Assembly: GCF_005871185.1 (NCBI RefSeq)
Contig: NZ_SWKN01000006.1
Location: 1,401,666-1,465,665, forward strand
Direction of reading: 5' to 3'
Origin: Limnobacter alexandrii
GTDB lineage: Bacteria; Pseudomonadota; Gammaproteobacteria; Burkholderiales; Burkholderiaceae_B
DNA length: 64,000 nt
Below, one piece after another: positions 1-7,893 of this stretch (position 1 is the stretch's first letter; each line of letters starts with the position of its first letter). The notes beneath the pieces were generated by a model. The model worked only from the letters and a program-made list of their open reading frames with translations, searched no databases and had not been told where the DNA came from. The position numbers and the translations under genes are program-made.

Positions 1-759
1 CAAACCCCGCAGCAAACTGCCCCAACCGTGTGGTTAATGGGCGAGGTACACGACAACCCCCAGGCCCACCAGGCGCGTTACGAGATCATCGCCAACAAGG
101 TTGAAGCAGGCTGGCGACCCGCCATTGCCATGGAGCAATTTGATCGTGAACATCAGGGCCTGTTGCGAACTGCGCAAGATCAATGCAAGCAGGCAAGCTG
201 TATTACATCGCAGCCTTGGGTCGAGGCATGGCAGTGGGAGTTCTACGAACCGCTGATTCAACTTGCACTGGACCATCAACTGCCCTTGTTGGCGGCCAAT
301 GTGTCAAGAGAGGATGCAAACCGCATCGTGAAAGGCGGGTACAGCGCTGCGCTAGACCCGGACACCATTGCGCAATATGCACTGAACAAGCCCTTGCCGC
401 AGTCGCTGGCCGAGCAGCATCGCCAAAATATTATTGAAGGGCATTGCAATATGCTGCCGCCACAGGTGGCCGAGAAAATGATTGCTGCACAAGTGGCCCG
501 CGATGTGTGGATGGCCAAGGTGATCGAACAGCAAGCACAGCAACGTGATGTGGTTTTGATTGCAGGCAATGGCCATGTGCAAAAAGATGTCGGCGTGGCG
601 CAGTGGTTGCCCGTTACACTACAACAAACAACAACCGTGTATGGGTTCATTGAAAATTCGCAGGCAGAGGGTTCCGGGCAGTTTGATGTTCTGGCCAAAG
701 TGCCATCGCATCCCCGCGAAGACCCCTGCGAGGCTTTCAAGGCCATGATGAAAAAATAA
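1..759 (+). CDS. ChaN family haem-binding lipoprotein (5' end outside window)
   Basis: The reading frame is open from base 1, so the start codon and any lipoprotein signal lie upstream. The visible part opens with GEVHDN followed seven residues later by another His and Glu, the N-terminal signature of the ChaN/DUF399 family, and ends with the conserved IAGNGHV segment near base 570. Known ChaN proteins are iron-regulated outer-membrane lipoproteins that bind haem between two subunits and are thought to help haem or iron uptake. That fits an iron-rich window, but no haem operon adjoins it here. The next gene follows after 26 bases on the same strand and may be cotranscribed. Family assignment is fairly secure; the physiological role is inferred from the family. 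Confidence 0.8.
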   Translation, partial: QTPQQTAPTVWLMGEVHDNPQAHQARYEIIANKVEAGWRPAIAMEQFDREHQGLLRTAQDQCKQASCITSQPWVEAWQWEFYEPLIQLALDHQLPLLAANVSREDANRIVKGGYSAALDPDTIAQYALNKPLPQSLAEQHRQNIIEGHCNMLPPQVAEKMIAAQVARDVWMAKVIEQQAQQRDVVLIAGNGHVQKDVGVAQWLPVTLQQTTTVYGFIENSQAEGSGQFDVLAKVPSHPREDPCEAFKAMMKK

Positions 760-785
760 GCCACACACTGGCGGGAGACTCAAGG

Positions 786-1454
786 GTGGGAAAGTCTGTA
801 TTTGTTAATTGGGCTGGCGCTGCCATCGCCTGCGCAATCTTGTTGTGTTCAACACCGTTGAAAGCCAATGGGTTCGAAGACTTTGACGATGCTGAATTGA
901 TCGATCACATTGCTGGCAGCGTGGCTCGCGGCTATGGTCGCATGCACGGTTATTCCGTTGATTTCAAATTGATTGGAAAGGAAACGCCGCATCAGTCGCC
1001 TTTGCTGGTTCAATACAATTCGCGGTTGAAGCGATGCACATTTTTTATCAGCACTCGCGACAAAACCTGGCACAGCTTTGAGCAATATCTTGAATTTTTT
1101 GATGGCTTGCCCAAACAGGTTGTTTACGAGGCCTTTTTTGCGCACGAGTCGGGCCATTGCGTGCAAATGAAAGAGCAAATCGATTTCGGGCCGGTGCGCC
1201 GCAGGCACCGCGAAGAATTGTATGCCGATGTATTTGCCCTGTCGCATGTTGAGCGCTATTTCCCCAAGCATCGCAAATCATTTCAAGAGGCCCAACTGAA
1301 AATGCGCCGTGCGGCGCTGGGTATTCAAAATGAATATGACTTTTACAAAGAGTTGTTGAGGTTGCATTACAGCCCCAACCTTCAATCTGCACTCAAGATA
1401 AAAAATCCGCAGGACCGGGCCTATTCAATCGCCAAAGCAGTGGATCTGTTGTAA
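786..1454 (+). CDS. Putative secreted HExxH metallopeptidase-like protein
   Basis: I do not recognise a named family. Translation from GTG 786, preceded by a GGGAG ribosome site, gives 222 residues with a hydrophobic signal peptide (about residues 1-27, ending near KANG). A zinc-peptidase-like HESGH lies at residues 120-124. About 20 residues later comes ELYADVFA (144-151), which fits the E-x-x-A-[ND]-x-F-A helix that supplies the third zinc ligand in ImmA/IrrE-like (M78) gluzincins. There is no HTH domain, and the signal peptide points to periplasmic or extracellular action. It may be cotranscribed with the ChaN-like gene. What is seen is the motif and the signal; peptidase activity is inference. 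Confidence 0.55.
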   Translation: MGKSVFVNWAGAAIACAILLCSTPLKANGFEDFDDAELIDHIAGSVARGYGRMHGYSVDFKLIGKETPHQSPLLVQYNSRLKRCTFFISTRDKTWHSFEQYLEFFDGLPKQVVYEAFFAHESGHCVQMKEQIDFGPVRRRHREELYADVFALSHVERYFPKHRKSFQEAQLKMRRAALGIQNEYDFYKELLRLHYSPNLQSALKIKNPQDRAYSIAKAVDLL

Positions 1455-1460
1455 TAATTA

Positions 1461-1474
1461 CTTATCGTGATAAC
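1461..1474. promoter_or_regulatory. OhrR-like operator half-palindrome upstream of dienelactone hydrolase
   Basis: CTTATCGTGATAAC matches the core of the 20-bp palindrome before ohr (GTTATCGCGATAAC) in 12 of 14 positions. It lies about 35 bases before the hydrolase start. It suggests that the neighbouring OhrR also controls this gene; that is inference from the shared sequence. Confidence 0.5.
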
Positions 1475-1507
1475 AAACGAAGTTTAATTCCCAATGAAGC
1501 AGGAGTA

Positions 1508-2380
1508 GTGAGCATGGATCAACTGAAATTTGGTTTGGCACAGAAAATCAATGAGACAACCGTCAGTCGCCGGGGCTTTTTGCTAACCTCGCTGGCCGGT
1601 GGTTTTGCAGTGGCATCCGAGCCACTGTTTGCACAAGCCATAAAAACTGACACCCAGGGAATTACGGCAGGTGAGGTGAAGGTGCCTGTCAAAGACGGTC
1701 AAATTCCAGCCTACCGCGCGATGCCTGCCAAAGGCGGAAATTTTCCAGTAATTCTCGTGATCCAGGAAATTTTTGGTGTTCACGAATACATTCAGGATAT
1801 TTGTCGTCGGCTGGCCAAGCAGGGTTACTACGCGATCGCTCCCGCACTCTTTAGTCGTGAGGCCGATGTGTCCAATATGAGCCTCGATGCGATTTTGAAA
1901 GAAGTGGTGCCAGTGGTGCCAGACGCTCAGGTCATGAGCGACATTGACTCAACCGTTGCGTTTGTCAAAGCCAGTGGCAAGGCCAATACAGCACGCCTGG
2001 GTATTGTGGGGTATTGCTGGGGTGGGCGCACCGTGTGGTTGTACGCCAACCACAATGTGAATGTGAAAGCTGGCGTTGCCTATTACGGTTTGCTGGCGGG
2101 GCTGAAAGGGCCTAACAAGCCAGCGGACCCTGTGGATGTGGCTGCAAATCTGAAAGTGCCGGTATTGGGGCTGTATGCTGGTGAGGACAGTTTTGTACCC
2201 GATGAAGTCGTCGATCAAATGCGAAATGAGCTTGGAAAGAGCAGCAGTGGGTCTGAAATAGTGGTGTTTCCTGCGGTAAACCATGGTTTTCATGCCGACT
2301 ACCGTCCTACCTATGACAGGCGAGCCGCCACTTATGCCTGGAAACTGACTTTGGACTGGTTCAAAGAGCGTGGTGTGTAA
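1508..2380 (+). CDS. Tat-exported dienelactone hydrolase family protein
   Basis: An alpha/beta hydrolase of the dienelactone hydrolase (carboxymethylenebutenolidase-like) family, 290 residues. A twin-arginine signal, SRRGFL, sits at residues 20-25 and is followed by a hydrophobic stretch, so the enzyme should be exported folded to the periplasm. The Cys-Asp-His triad of the family is visible: Cys170 in GYCWGG, Asp227 in GEDSFVP and His in NHGFH (259-262). The start may be GTG 1508 or ATG 1514, the GGAG at 1501 serving either. An OhrR-type operator-like sequence precedes it, and ohrR follows on the same strand after about 150 bases, so a link to peroxide or aromatic-lactone detoxification is plausible. 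The natural substrate cannot be told from sequence. Confidence 0.85.
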   Translation: MSMDQLKFGLAQKINETTVSRRGFLLTSLAGGFAVASEPLFAQAIKTDTQGITAGEVKVPVKDGQIPAYRAMPAKGGNFPVILVIQEIFGVHEYIQDICRRLAKQGYYAIAPALFSREADVSNMSLDAILKEVVPVVPDAQVMSDIDSTVAFVKASGKANTARLGIVGYCWGGRTVWLYANHNVNVKAGVAYYGLLAGLKGPNKPADPVDVAANLKVPVLGLYAGEDSFVPDEVVDQMRNELGKSSSGSEIVVFPAVNHGFHADYRPTYDRRAATYAWKLTLDWFKERGV

Positions 2381-2527
2381 AAAAACATCGGCTAGACGAG
2401 GTAGGTTTGAGTCAAATTGACTGTGTTTATTCAGGATTGTCTTGAATTGACTTAGACAAGGATGACTCAAACCGCTCAAGCGATTACACTTGAAATACCC
2501 CAATCGTCTGGTTAAAACTCCAAGAAC

Positions 2528-2965
2528 ATGAAAACCGAGAATCCTTTAGCGCTAGACAACCAGCTTTGTTTCTCCCTCTACTCCACCTCATTGGCGATTA
2601 CCCAAGTCTACAAGCCACTGCTGCAACCTTTGGGTTTAACCTTTCCCCAGTATCTGGTCATGATGATTTTGTGGAAAGAAGACGGCGTCAGTTTGATCAA
2701 TGTGGCTCGCCAATTGGGCCAGCAGCCCGGCGCGCTCACGCCTGTCATCAAACGTATGGCAGAGCAGGGACTGTTGACCCGCAATCGCAGCGCAGACGAT
2801 GAGCGACAGTTGCAAATCTACCTGACTGACGAAGGCAAGCGGATTCGCGACAAGGCGCTTGATGTCTATGCCTGTGTGGTTGAACAATGCGGCATGAGTG
2901 TTCAGGAAATTCATCGTCTTAAATGCGAACTGGATGCCTTGCGGGAGCGTTTGCTCAAAGCCTGA
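2528..2965 (+). CDS. ohrR: OhrR, organic-peroxide-sensing MarR-family repressor
   Basis: A 145-residue MarR-type winged-helix protein. The N-terminal LDNQLCFSLYS segment carries the conserved peroxide-sensing cysteine at residue 14, and a wing with DERQ is present around residues 90-96. OhrR dimers repress ohr until the cysteine is oxidised by organic hydroperoxides. The gene lies directly upstream of ohr on the same strand, with 124 bases between that contain a perfect palindrome and a second related site, the expected arrangement for this pair. The family call is strong. Repression of the upstream dienelactone hydrolase is suggested only by a similar operator there. Confidence 0.9.
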   Translation: MKTENPLALDNQLCFSLYSTSLAITQVYKPLLQPLGLTFPQYLVMMILWKEDGVSLINVARQLGQQPGALTPVIKRMAEQGLLTRNRSADDERQLQIYLTDEGKRIRDKALDVYACVVEQCGMSVQEIHRLKCELDALRERLLKA

Positions 2966-2982
2966 GTGCTTGATGTCGCTTG

Positions 2983-2996
2983 CTTATTGCGATAAC
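2983..2996. promoter_or_regulatory. Second OhrR-like operator (imperfect)
   Basis: CTTATTGCGATAAC is a 12-of-14 match to the core of the perfect palindrome 50 bases downstream. It lies between the end of ohrR and ohr and could allow cooperative binding of two OhrR dimers. Confidence 0.5.
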
Positions 2997-3034
2997 CTTC
3001 TTGGAAGCGGATTTTTTGGAATAACAATTCTTTA

Positions 3035-3054
3035 ATAGTTATCGCGATAACTAT
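3035..3054. promoter_or_regulatory. OhrR operator, perfect 20-bp palindrome before ohr
   Basis: ATAGTTATCGCGATAACTAT is an exact inverted repeat 35 bases before the ohr start. Its position between ohrR and ohr and its full symmetry make it the likely OhrR binding site overlapping the ohr promoter. Confidence 0.75.
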
Positions 3055-3089
3055 CTGTTTGTTCATTCACCCAATTACAGGAGAAATTC

Positions 3090-3512
3090 ATGGAAGTTGT
3101 TTACTCTACCAAGGCCACATCCACGGGCGGTCGTGAAGGCGGTTCAGCCACAGACGATGGTCGTTTGAAAGTGCAATTGAGTACACCCAAAGAGCTGGGC
3201 GGTGCAGGTGGCCCGGGCACCAACCCTGAGCAATTGTTCGCAGCCGGTTACTCAGCCTGCTTCATTGGTGCAATCAAGTTTGTGGCTGGTCAGGACAAAA
3301 TCAAGTTGCCCTCTGAGCCCGAAATTACCGCAACTGTAGGCATTGGTGGCAACCCCAAAGGCGTCGGTTTTGCGATTACTGTGGACATGAGCATCAAGCT
3401 GGAAGGCATGGACAAGGCCGCGGCCAATGCGCTGGTTGAAAAGGCCCACCAGGTGTGCCCCTACTCCAACGCAACCCGTAACAATGTGGATGTAAAGTTG
3501 ACCGTGGTGTAA
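3090..3512 (+). CDS. ohr: Organic hydroperoxide resistance protein Ohr (OsmC/Ohr family)
   Basis: A 140-residue cytoplasmic thiol peroxidase of the Ohr branch of the OsmC superfamily. It reduces fatty-acid and other organic hydroperoxides with lipoyl-protein or dithiol electrons. The two reactive cysteines are visible: peroxidatic Cys57 in YSACF and resolving Cys123 in HQVCPYS. The expected partners Arg15 and Glu47 are also in place. The start at ATG 3090 has a good AGGAG ribosome site. It is preceded by ohrR and its palindromic operator and followed by a clear intrinsic terminator, so it is probably a single-gene transcript. Confidence 0.93.
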   Translation: MEVVYSTKATSTGGREGGSATDDGRLKVQLSTPKELGGAGGPGTNPEQLFAAGYSACFIGAIKFVAGQDKIKLPSEPEITATVGIGGNPKGVGFAITVDMSIKLEGMDKAAANALVEKAHQVCPYSNATRNNVDVKLTVV

Positions 3513-3540
3513 GCAAGCACAGCCACTGAACCGTTGACTA

Positions 3541-3580
3541 GCGGTGGGCTTTGGTGAAAGCCCGCCGCTTTTGTTTTTTT
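3541..3580 (+). terminator. Intrinsic terminator after ohr
   Basis: GCGGTGGGCTTT and AAAGCCCGCCGC form a near-perfect stem around GGTG, followed by TTTTGTTTTTTT. Confidence 0.85.
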
Positions 3581-3594
3581 GCAGGGAATCATGA

Positions 3595-4584
3595 ATGCAG
3601 CACAACTATGCCAAACCCGCGTGGGTGAACAACGCCAAGGGCGAAGTACGATGCGCGGGGTTCGAACTGGAGTTTGCCGGACTTGACCTTCAATCCGCAG
3701 CTGAAGCAGTGGCCAAAGCCTTCGAGGGCGAGGTCATTCAAGACACCCAGGCCGAGTGTCAGGTAAAACATCCCGAGTTTGGTCATTTCAAAATTGAACT
3801 GGACTGGAGTTTTGCAAAGAACATGGCCCGCAAACGCCTTGAAGAACAAGGTGCCAACGAAGATGCCGTGCTGGCCTTGATGACGGACCTGGCTCGTCAA
3901 ATTGTGCCTTTGGAGGTGGTTTGTCCGCCGGTTCCGGTCAACAGGCTTTCGGTGCTCGACGACATGGTGACAAATCTTCACGCTGCGGGGGCCCTGGGTA
4001 CTTCCGATTCACTCATTTATGCGTTTGGTGTTCACATCAATGCCGAGTTGCCAGATCTGAAACCCGAGACCATCGTTCCCTATTTGCAAGCCTACTGCGT
4101 GTCTCAGCACTGGTTGATGAAGGCCCACAAAGTGGACACTTTGCGCCGTTTGACTCCCTACATTGACACCTATCCGAAACGGTATGTGGAGCTGGTCATG
4201 GCTTATGGTGCCAATACACCCCTGGTGCAAATCATTGATGATTATCTGCTGCACAACCCCACACGAAATCGGGGCATGGATTTGTTGCCGCTGTTCAAGC
4301 AAATCGACGAAGCACGTGTGTCGGCCGCAGTCAGTGACGAGCGTGTGAATGCACGCCCGACCTTTCACTATCGATTGCCCAATTGTGAAATTGAAAACCC
4401 TGGCTGGAGCTTGACGAACAGCTGGAATATTTGGTGTGTGGTGGAACACCTGGCCGCTGACCCGGTCACACTGAAGTCCATGTGCGAGCAGTGGATGGAC
4501 TACAACAAAAATTTAATCAATTTGAAGGAAGAGCCTTGGCACCAGGAACTGGCGCACATTCACGAAAACCTGTTGTCGGTGTAA
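3595..4584 (+). CDS. Amidoligase family protein (glutamine-synthetase-like COOH-NH2 ligase)
   Basis: A 329-residue protein with hallmarks of the Amidoligase_2 family (PF12224): an N-terminal GFELEF (Glu24, Glu26), the metal/ATP site of the glutamine-synthetase-like fold, and AFGVHIN with His147. Such enzymes join a carboxylate to an amine using ATP. In comparative genomics they occur beside class I glutamine amidotransferases, and that is exactly the next gene here, overlapping by about 50 bases and so probably translationally coupled. The product is unknown; a gamma-glutamyl or similar amide conjugate is a reasonable guess. The start at ATG 3595 is chosen over the out-of-frame ATG at 3591. 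No signal peptide is seen, so it should act in the cytoplasm. Confidence 0.82.
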   Translation: MQHNYAKPAWVNNAKGEVRCAGFELEFAGLDLQSAAEAVAKAFEGEVIQDTQAECQVKHPEFGHFKIELDWSFAKNMARKRLEEQGANEDAVLALMTDLARQIVPLEVVCPPVPVNRLSVLDDMVTNLHAAGALGTSDSLIYAFGVHINAELPDLKPETIVPYLQAYCVSQHWLMKAHKVDTLRRLTPYIDTYPKRYVELVMAYGANTPLVQIIDDYLLHNPTRNRGMDLLPLFKQIDEARVSAAVSDERVNARPTFHYRLPNCEIENPGWSLTNSWNIWCVVEHLAADPVTLKSMCEQWMDYNKNLINLKEEPWHQELAHIHENLLSV

Positions 4585-5240
4585 CCGGCAATGCGAAGTG
4601 GTGGTCGCCCTCGTGGTTCAGCATTCGGCTGGCGGTGTGGTTGGCAGGAGGCCAGGCTCGACGCATCAGCGTGAAGCACAACTGGCCCATTTCGCAAATC
4701 GACGCCTTGATCGTGAGTGGCGGAGACGACATACACCCCTCCCTGTATGGCGAGGAGGAGGCGCCCAAAGCACACTATGATCCCGATCGCGATGCACTGG
4801 AACAGGCGCACATCGCCTGGGCATTGAAGCATGGCTTGCCCATGCTGGGCATTTGCCGCGGCACGCAGCTGATCAATGTGAGTTTGGGCGGAAGCCTGCA
4901 CATCGACATTCGGGCAAAGCGGAAATTAACCTCGAACCGGGGCACAGTACTGCCTCGAAAAACAGCAGCCTTGCGGGCCAGCAGTTGCCTGGCGACGGTA
5001 ACCCGTGCCAGCCGCTTGAGGATCAACAGCCTGCATCACCAGGCCATCGATGAACTGGGCAAGGGCATTCGAATTGTGGCCCGTGACCTTGATGGCTTTG
5101 TGCAGGCCATTGAACCCGAGGAGGAATGCCAGTGGCTGGGTGTGCAATGGCACCCTGAATATTTGTTGTACCGCCCGCAACACAGGCGCCTGTTCAAGTG
5201 GCTTGTGCAACAATGCAGCAACAACAAGCCAGGCAACTGA
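4536..5240 (+). CDS. Class I glutamine amidotransferase / gamma-glutamyl-GABA hydrolase family (peptidase C26)
   Basis: A GATase-1 domain protein of the PuuD type, predicted to hydrolyse a gamma-glutamyl amide or to supply ammonia to its partner ligase. The domain begins at PVVGVTGNA. The nucleophile elbow is GICRG, and the His-Glu pair is in VQWHPEY near the C-terminus. The frame is open from GTG 4482, but TTG 4536 has a strong AAGGAAGAG ribosome site and starts just before the domain, so I prefer it. The coding region overlaps the amidoligase gene by 49 bases, a sign of coupled synthesis. An insert rich in Arg and Ser around the middle is less conserved-looking than usual. Confidence 0.8.
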   Translation: MAPGTGAHSRKPVVGVTGNAKWWSPSWFSIRLAVWLAGGQARRISVKHNWPISQIDALIVSGGDDIHPSLYGEEEAPKAHYDPDRDALEQAHIAWALKHGLPMLGICRGTQLINVSLGGSLHIDIRAKRKLTSNRGTVLPRKTAALRASSCLATVTRASRLRINSLHHQAIDELGKGIRIVARDLDGFVQAIEPEEECQWLGVQWHPEYLLYRPQHRRLFKWLVQQCSNNKPGN

Positions 5241-5247
5241 CTGATTC

Positions 5248-5679
5248 ATGTCCTACCTCATTTTGTTTTCATCAGCTTTTCTGGCGGCCACCATTTTGCC
5301 TTTCTATTCCGAGGTGGTGCTGTTTGCCATGATTCGCGCCGGCGAGCCGGCAGGCCTGCTGCTTGCAGTGGCCACTTTGGGCAATACCTTGGGTGCGGTC
5401 GTGAATTGGGTACTGGGGCGCTACCTGCTCCATTTTCAGCATAAAAAATGGTTTTACTTCAAACCTGCGCAAATCGAGAAAATGCAAGCCTGGTTCCAGC
5501 GCTATGGGGTTTGGAGCCTGTTGTTGGCGTGGATGCCGGTGGGTGGCGACCCATTGACGCTGGTCGCCGGTATCATGCGAGTAAATCTGTGGCTGTTTAT
5601 CGTGCTGGTGGGCATTGGTAAATCGCTGCGTTACGTGGCCGTGATTTATTTTTCGGAAATGTCGGTGGCCTGGTTTTAG
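5248..5679 (+). CDS. YqaA/DedA-like (SNARE-associated type) inner-membrane protein
   Basis: A 143-residue integral membrane protein with four to five hydrophobic segments, beginning [11 protein letters not shown], and a conserved internal [14 protein letters not shown] segment typical of the YqaA branch of the DedA superfamily. DedA-type proteins contain half-helix hairpins and are linked to lipid-carrier flipping and membrane homeostasis. The specific role of YqaA is unclear. It starts only 7 bases after the amidotransferase stop and is followed after 32 bases by arsH, so it seems part of the same transcript. Confidence 0.8.
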   Translation: MSYLILFSSAFLAATILPFYSEVVLFAMIRAGEPAGLLLAVATLGNTLGAVVNWVLGRYLLHFQHKKWFYFKPAQIEKMQAWFQRYGVWSLLLAWMPVGGDPLTLVAGIMRVNLWLFIVLVGIGKSLRYVAVIYFSEMSVAWF

Positions 5680-5711
5680 TTTCATCCCAAGAAAAAGGAA
5701 ATGGTGTTGCC

Positions 5712-6422
5712 ATGAATCCCAGTGATTTGCCCAATCTGGACACAGCAAGTTTTAAACAACCCGATCGTGAGTTGTTGGGCGACACTTTGTTGCACCCACC
5801 CCGCATTCTGATTTTGTATGGTTCATTGCGTGCACGCTCTTTCAGCCGTTTGGCGGCTGAAGAGGCGGGACGCCTGTTGACGTTGATGGGTGCCGAGGTG
5901 CGGTTTTTCAACCCCGATGGCCTGCCCCTGGTGGATGAAGCCAATGAACAGCACCCCAAGGTGCAAGAATTGCGTGAGTTGGCAGATTGGTCGGAAGGCC
6001 AGGTGTGGAGCTCGCCCGAGCGCCACGGCGCCATGACTGGTGTGATGAAAACACAAATTGACTGGCTGCCTCTGACCGGTGGTGCGAAGCGGCCCACGCA
6101 GGGCAAAACCCTGGCTGTCATGCAAGTGTGCGGCGGCTCGCAGTCGTTCAATGCCGTGAACCAGTTGCGTGTGTTGGGCCGGTGGATGCGCATGATCACC
6201 ATTCCCAATCAATCGTCGATTGCCAAAGCATTCATGGAGTTTGATGATGCAGGTCGCATGAAACCTTCGGCGTACTACAACCGCTTGGTCGATGTCATGG
6301 AAGAACTGATGAAGTTCACTTTGTTGACGCGCGGCCATGCGCAGTATTTGGTGGACCGCTATTCCGAGCGTGTGGAATCTGCGGAGGAATTGTCAAAGCG
6401 TGTAAACCAAAGAAGTATCTGA
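5712..6422 (+). CDS. arsH: ArsH, NADPH-dependent FMN reductase / organoarsenical oxidase
   Basis: A 236-residue flavodoxin-fold flavoprotein matching ArsH along its length. The FMN phosphate loop is [12 protein letters not shown] (about residues 36-47). The family-specific [21 protein letters not shown] segment is complete, and so is the C-terminal [18 protein letters not shown]. Known ArsH enzymes oxidise trivalent methyl-arsenicals or reduce quinones and metals with NADPH. No arsR, arsB or arsC gene is nearby. It lies between the YqaA-like gene and modA with short gaps, an unusual context that suggests a general redox role here. Confidence 0.88.
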   Translation: MNPSDLPNLDTASFKQPDRELLGDTLLHPPRILILYGSLRARSFSRLAAEEAGRLLTLMGAEVRFFNPDGLPLVDEANEQHPKVQELRELADWSEGQVWSSPERHGAMTGVMKTQIDWLPLTGGAKRPTQGKTLAVMQVCGGSQSFNAVNQLRVLGRWMRMITIPNQSSIAKAFMEFDDAGRMKPSAYYNRLVDVMEELMKFTLLTRGHAQYLVDRYSERVESAEELSKRVNQRSI

Positions 6423-6463
6423 TCAACAGAGAACTCAACCGGGAACACAACGGGGAACAGACC

Positions 6464-7228
6464 ATGTTCAAAACCATTGCGTGTTTGATGCTGCTTTGTT
6501 GTAGTGGTGTGTTGCATGCCGGTTCGGTCACGGTGGCTGCAGCGGCCACCTTGCGTTATGCACTGAATGAAATTTCACCTCAATTTACCAAGGCCACCGG
6601 GCACACTTTGAAGCTGGCCTATGGCTCGTCGGGCAATTTTTACAGCCAAATCAAACAGGGTGCGCCGTTCGATGTATTTTTGTCGGCCGACATGGTGTTT
6701 CCCCAAAAACTGGTCGATGAACAACTGGCTGCACACCCGGCAGTGCCCTATGCAGAAGGGCGACTTGTGTTGTTGTTGCCCAAAAAAAGCCGCTTGAAAG
6801 CCGATGGTACTTTGGCAGACCTTGCGGCCGCATTGAAGGATGGGCGTTTGAGCAAATTGGCCATTGCCAACCCCACCGTGGCACCCTATGGCACGCGCGC
6901 GCAAGAAGCATTGATGCACGCAGATTTGTGGGCAGCGGCAAAGCCTCGCCTCGTCATCGGGGAGAACATAGGCCAAGCCACACAATTTGTGGCTTCAGGC
7001 GCTGCACAGGCAGGGTTGGTGGCCTTGTCACTTGCACTGGCGCCCGAGCTGGCTGCACGCACCCAATATGCGGCAGTGCCCCGTGAATGGCATCAACCCT
7101 TGGTACAGGGCATGGTATTGATTCAGCCCAACAACCCAGCGGCAAAAGCGTTTGCAGCGTATATGAAAACCGATACAGCGCGTTCAATACTCAAAAAATA
7201 CGGCTATGACGAGGTGCAAGGGCGATGA
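6464..7228 (+). CDS. modA: Molybdate ABC transporter substrate-binding protein ModA
   Basis: A 254-residue periplasmic molybdate/tungstate-binding protein with a cleaved signal peptide (about residues 1-19, ending LHAGS). Two conserved oxyanion-contacting segments are visible, AAATLRYA and YGSSGNFYSQI, followed by FDVFLSAD. It captures the anion and delivers it to ModB. The start has a GGGGAAC ribosome site. The gene begins 41 bases after arsH and overlaps modB by 4 bases, so modABC form an operon that may extend back to the amidoligase gene. No molybdoenzyme gene is visible in the window. Confidence 0.93.
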   Translation: MFKTIACLMLLCCSGVLHAGSVTVAAAATLRYALNEISPQFTKATGHTLKLAYGSSGNFYSQIKQGAPFDVFLSADMVFPQKLVDEQLAAHPAVPYAEGRLVLLLPKKSRLKADGTLADLAAALKDGRLSKLAIANPTVAPYGTRAQEALMHADLWAAAKPRLVIGENIGQATQFVASGAAQAGLVALSLALAPELAARTQYAAVPREWHQPLVQGMVLIQPNNPAAKAFAAYMKTDTARSILKKYGYDEVQGR

Positions 7229-7893
7229 TGGACTGGTCTGCATTTTCGCTGTCCATTCAATTGGCGCTGGGCACCTTGTTGGTGTTGTTGCCTGTGGGCC
7301 TGCTGGCAGGGCGCTGGCTGGCCCGCACGCCTTTCAAGGGCCGAACCTGGATTGAGGCAGCCATTTTATTGCCCCTGGTGTTACCACCCACGGTGATGGG
7401 CTATTACCTGTTGGTGGCCCTGGGCGGTGGCTCGCCCGTGGGGCAATGGCTTCAAAACACTTTGGGTATCTCGCTTACCTTCAATTTTGCGGGCCTGTTG
7501 TTGGCCTCCGTGTTGTTCAACATTCCCTTCATGTTGCAGCCCATTCAGCGCGCCTTCGAATCCATTCCCCACAATTTGAATGAGGCTGCACAGGTGAGCG
7601 GTTTAAGCACATGGGCTATTTTTACCAAGGTGGAATTGCCTTTGGCCTGGCCGGGTATTCTGTCGGCCATGGTGCTGACTTTTGTGCACACATTGGGCGA
7701 GTTCGGCGTGGTGCTCATGATAGGTGGCAGCATTCCCGGTGAAACACGAACCCTGGCCATTTCAATTTATGACAGCGTACAAAGTTTTGATTTGAATGCT
7801 GCCAACACCATGTCAATGGCGCTGTTGATGTTCTCGCTGGTTGCGGTGGCTGCATCGCTGTGGTTGTCTGGCCGAAGAAGGCGCAAACCATGA
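7225..7893 (+). CDS. modB: Molybdate ABC transporter permease ModB
   Basis: A 222-residue inner-membrane permease with about five transmembrane helices. The cytoplasmic EAA coupling loop is present as EAAQVSGLSTWAIFTKVELPL, and HTLGEFGVVLMIGG is the characteristic ModB motif near the C-terminus. Its start overlaps the end of modA (ATGA) and its stop overlaps the ATG of modC. It forms the channel through which molybdate passes when driven by ModC. Confidence 0.93.
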   Translation: MMDWSAFSLSIQLALGTLLVLLPVGLLAGRWLARTPFKGRTWIEAAILLPLVLPPTVMGYYLLVALGGGSPVGQWLQNTLGISLTFNFAGLLLASVLFNIPFMLQPIQRAFESIPHNLNEAAQVSGLSTWAIFTKVELPLAWPGILSAMVLTFVHTLGEFGVVLMIGGSIPGETRTLAISIYDSVQSFDLNAANTMSMALLMFSLVAVAASLWLSGRRRRKP

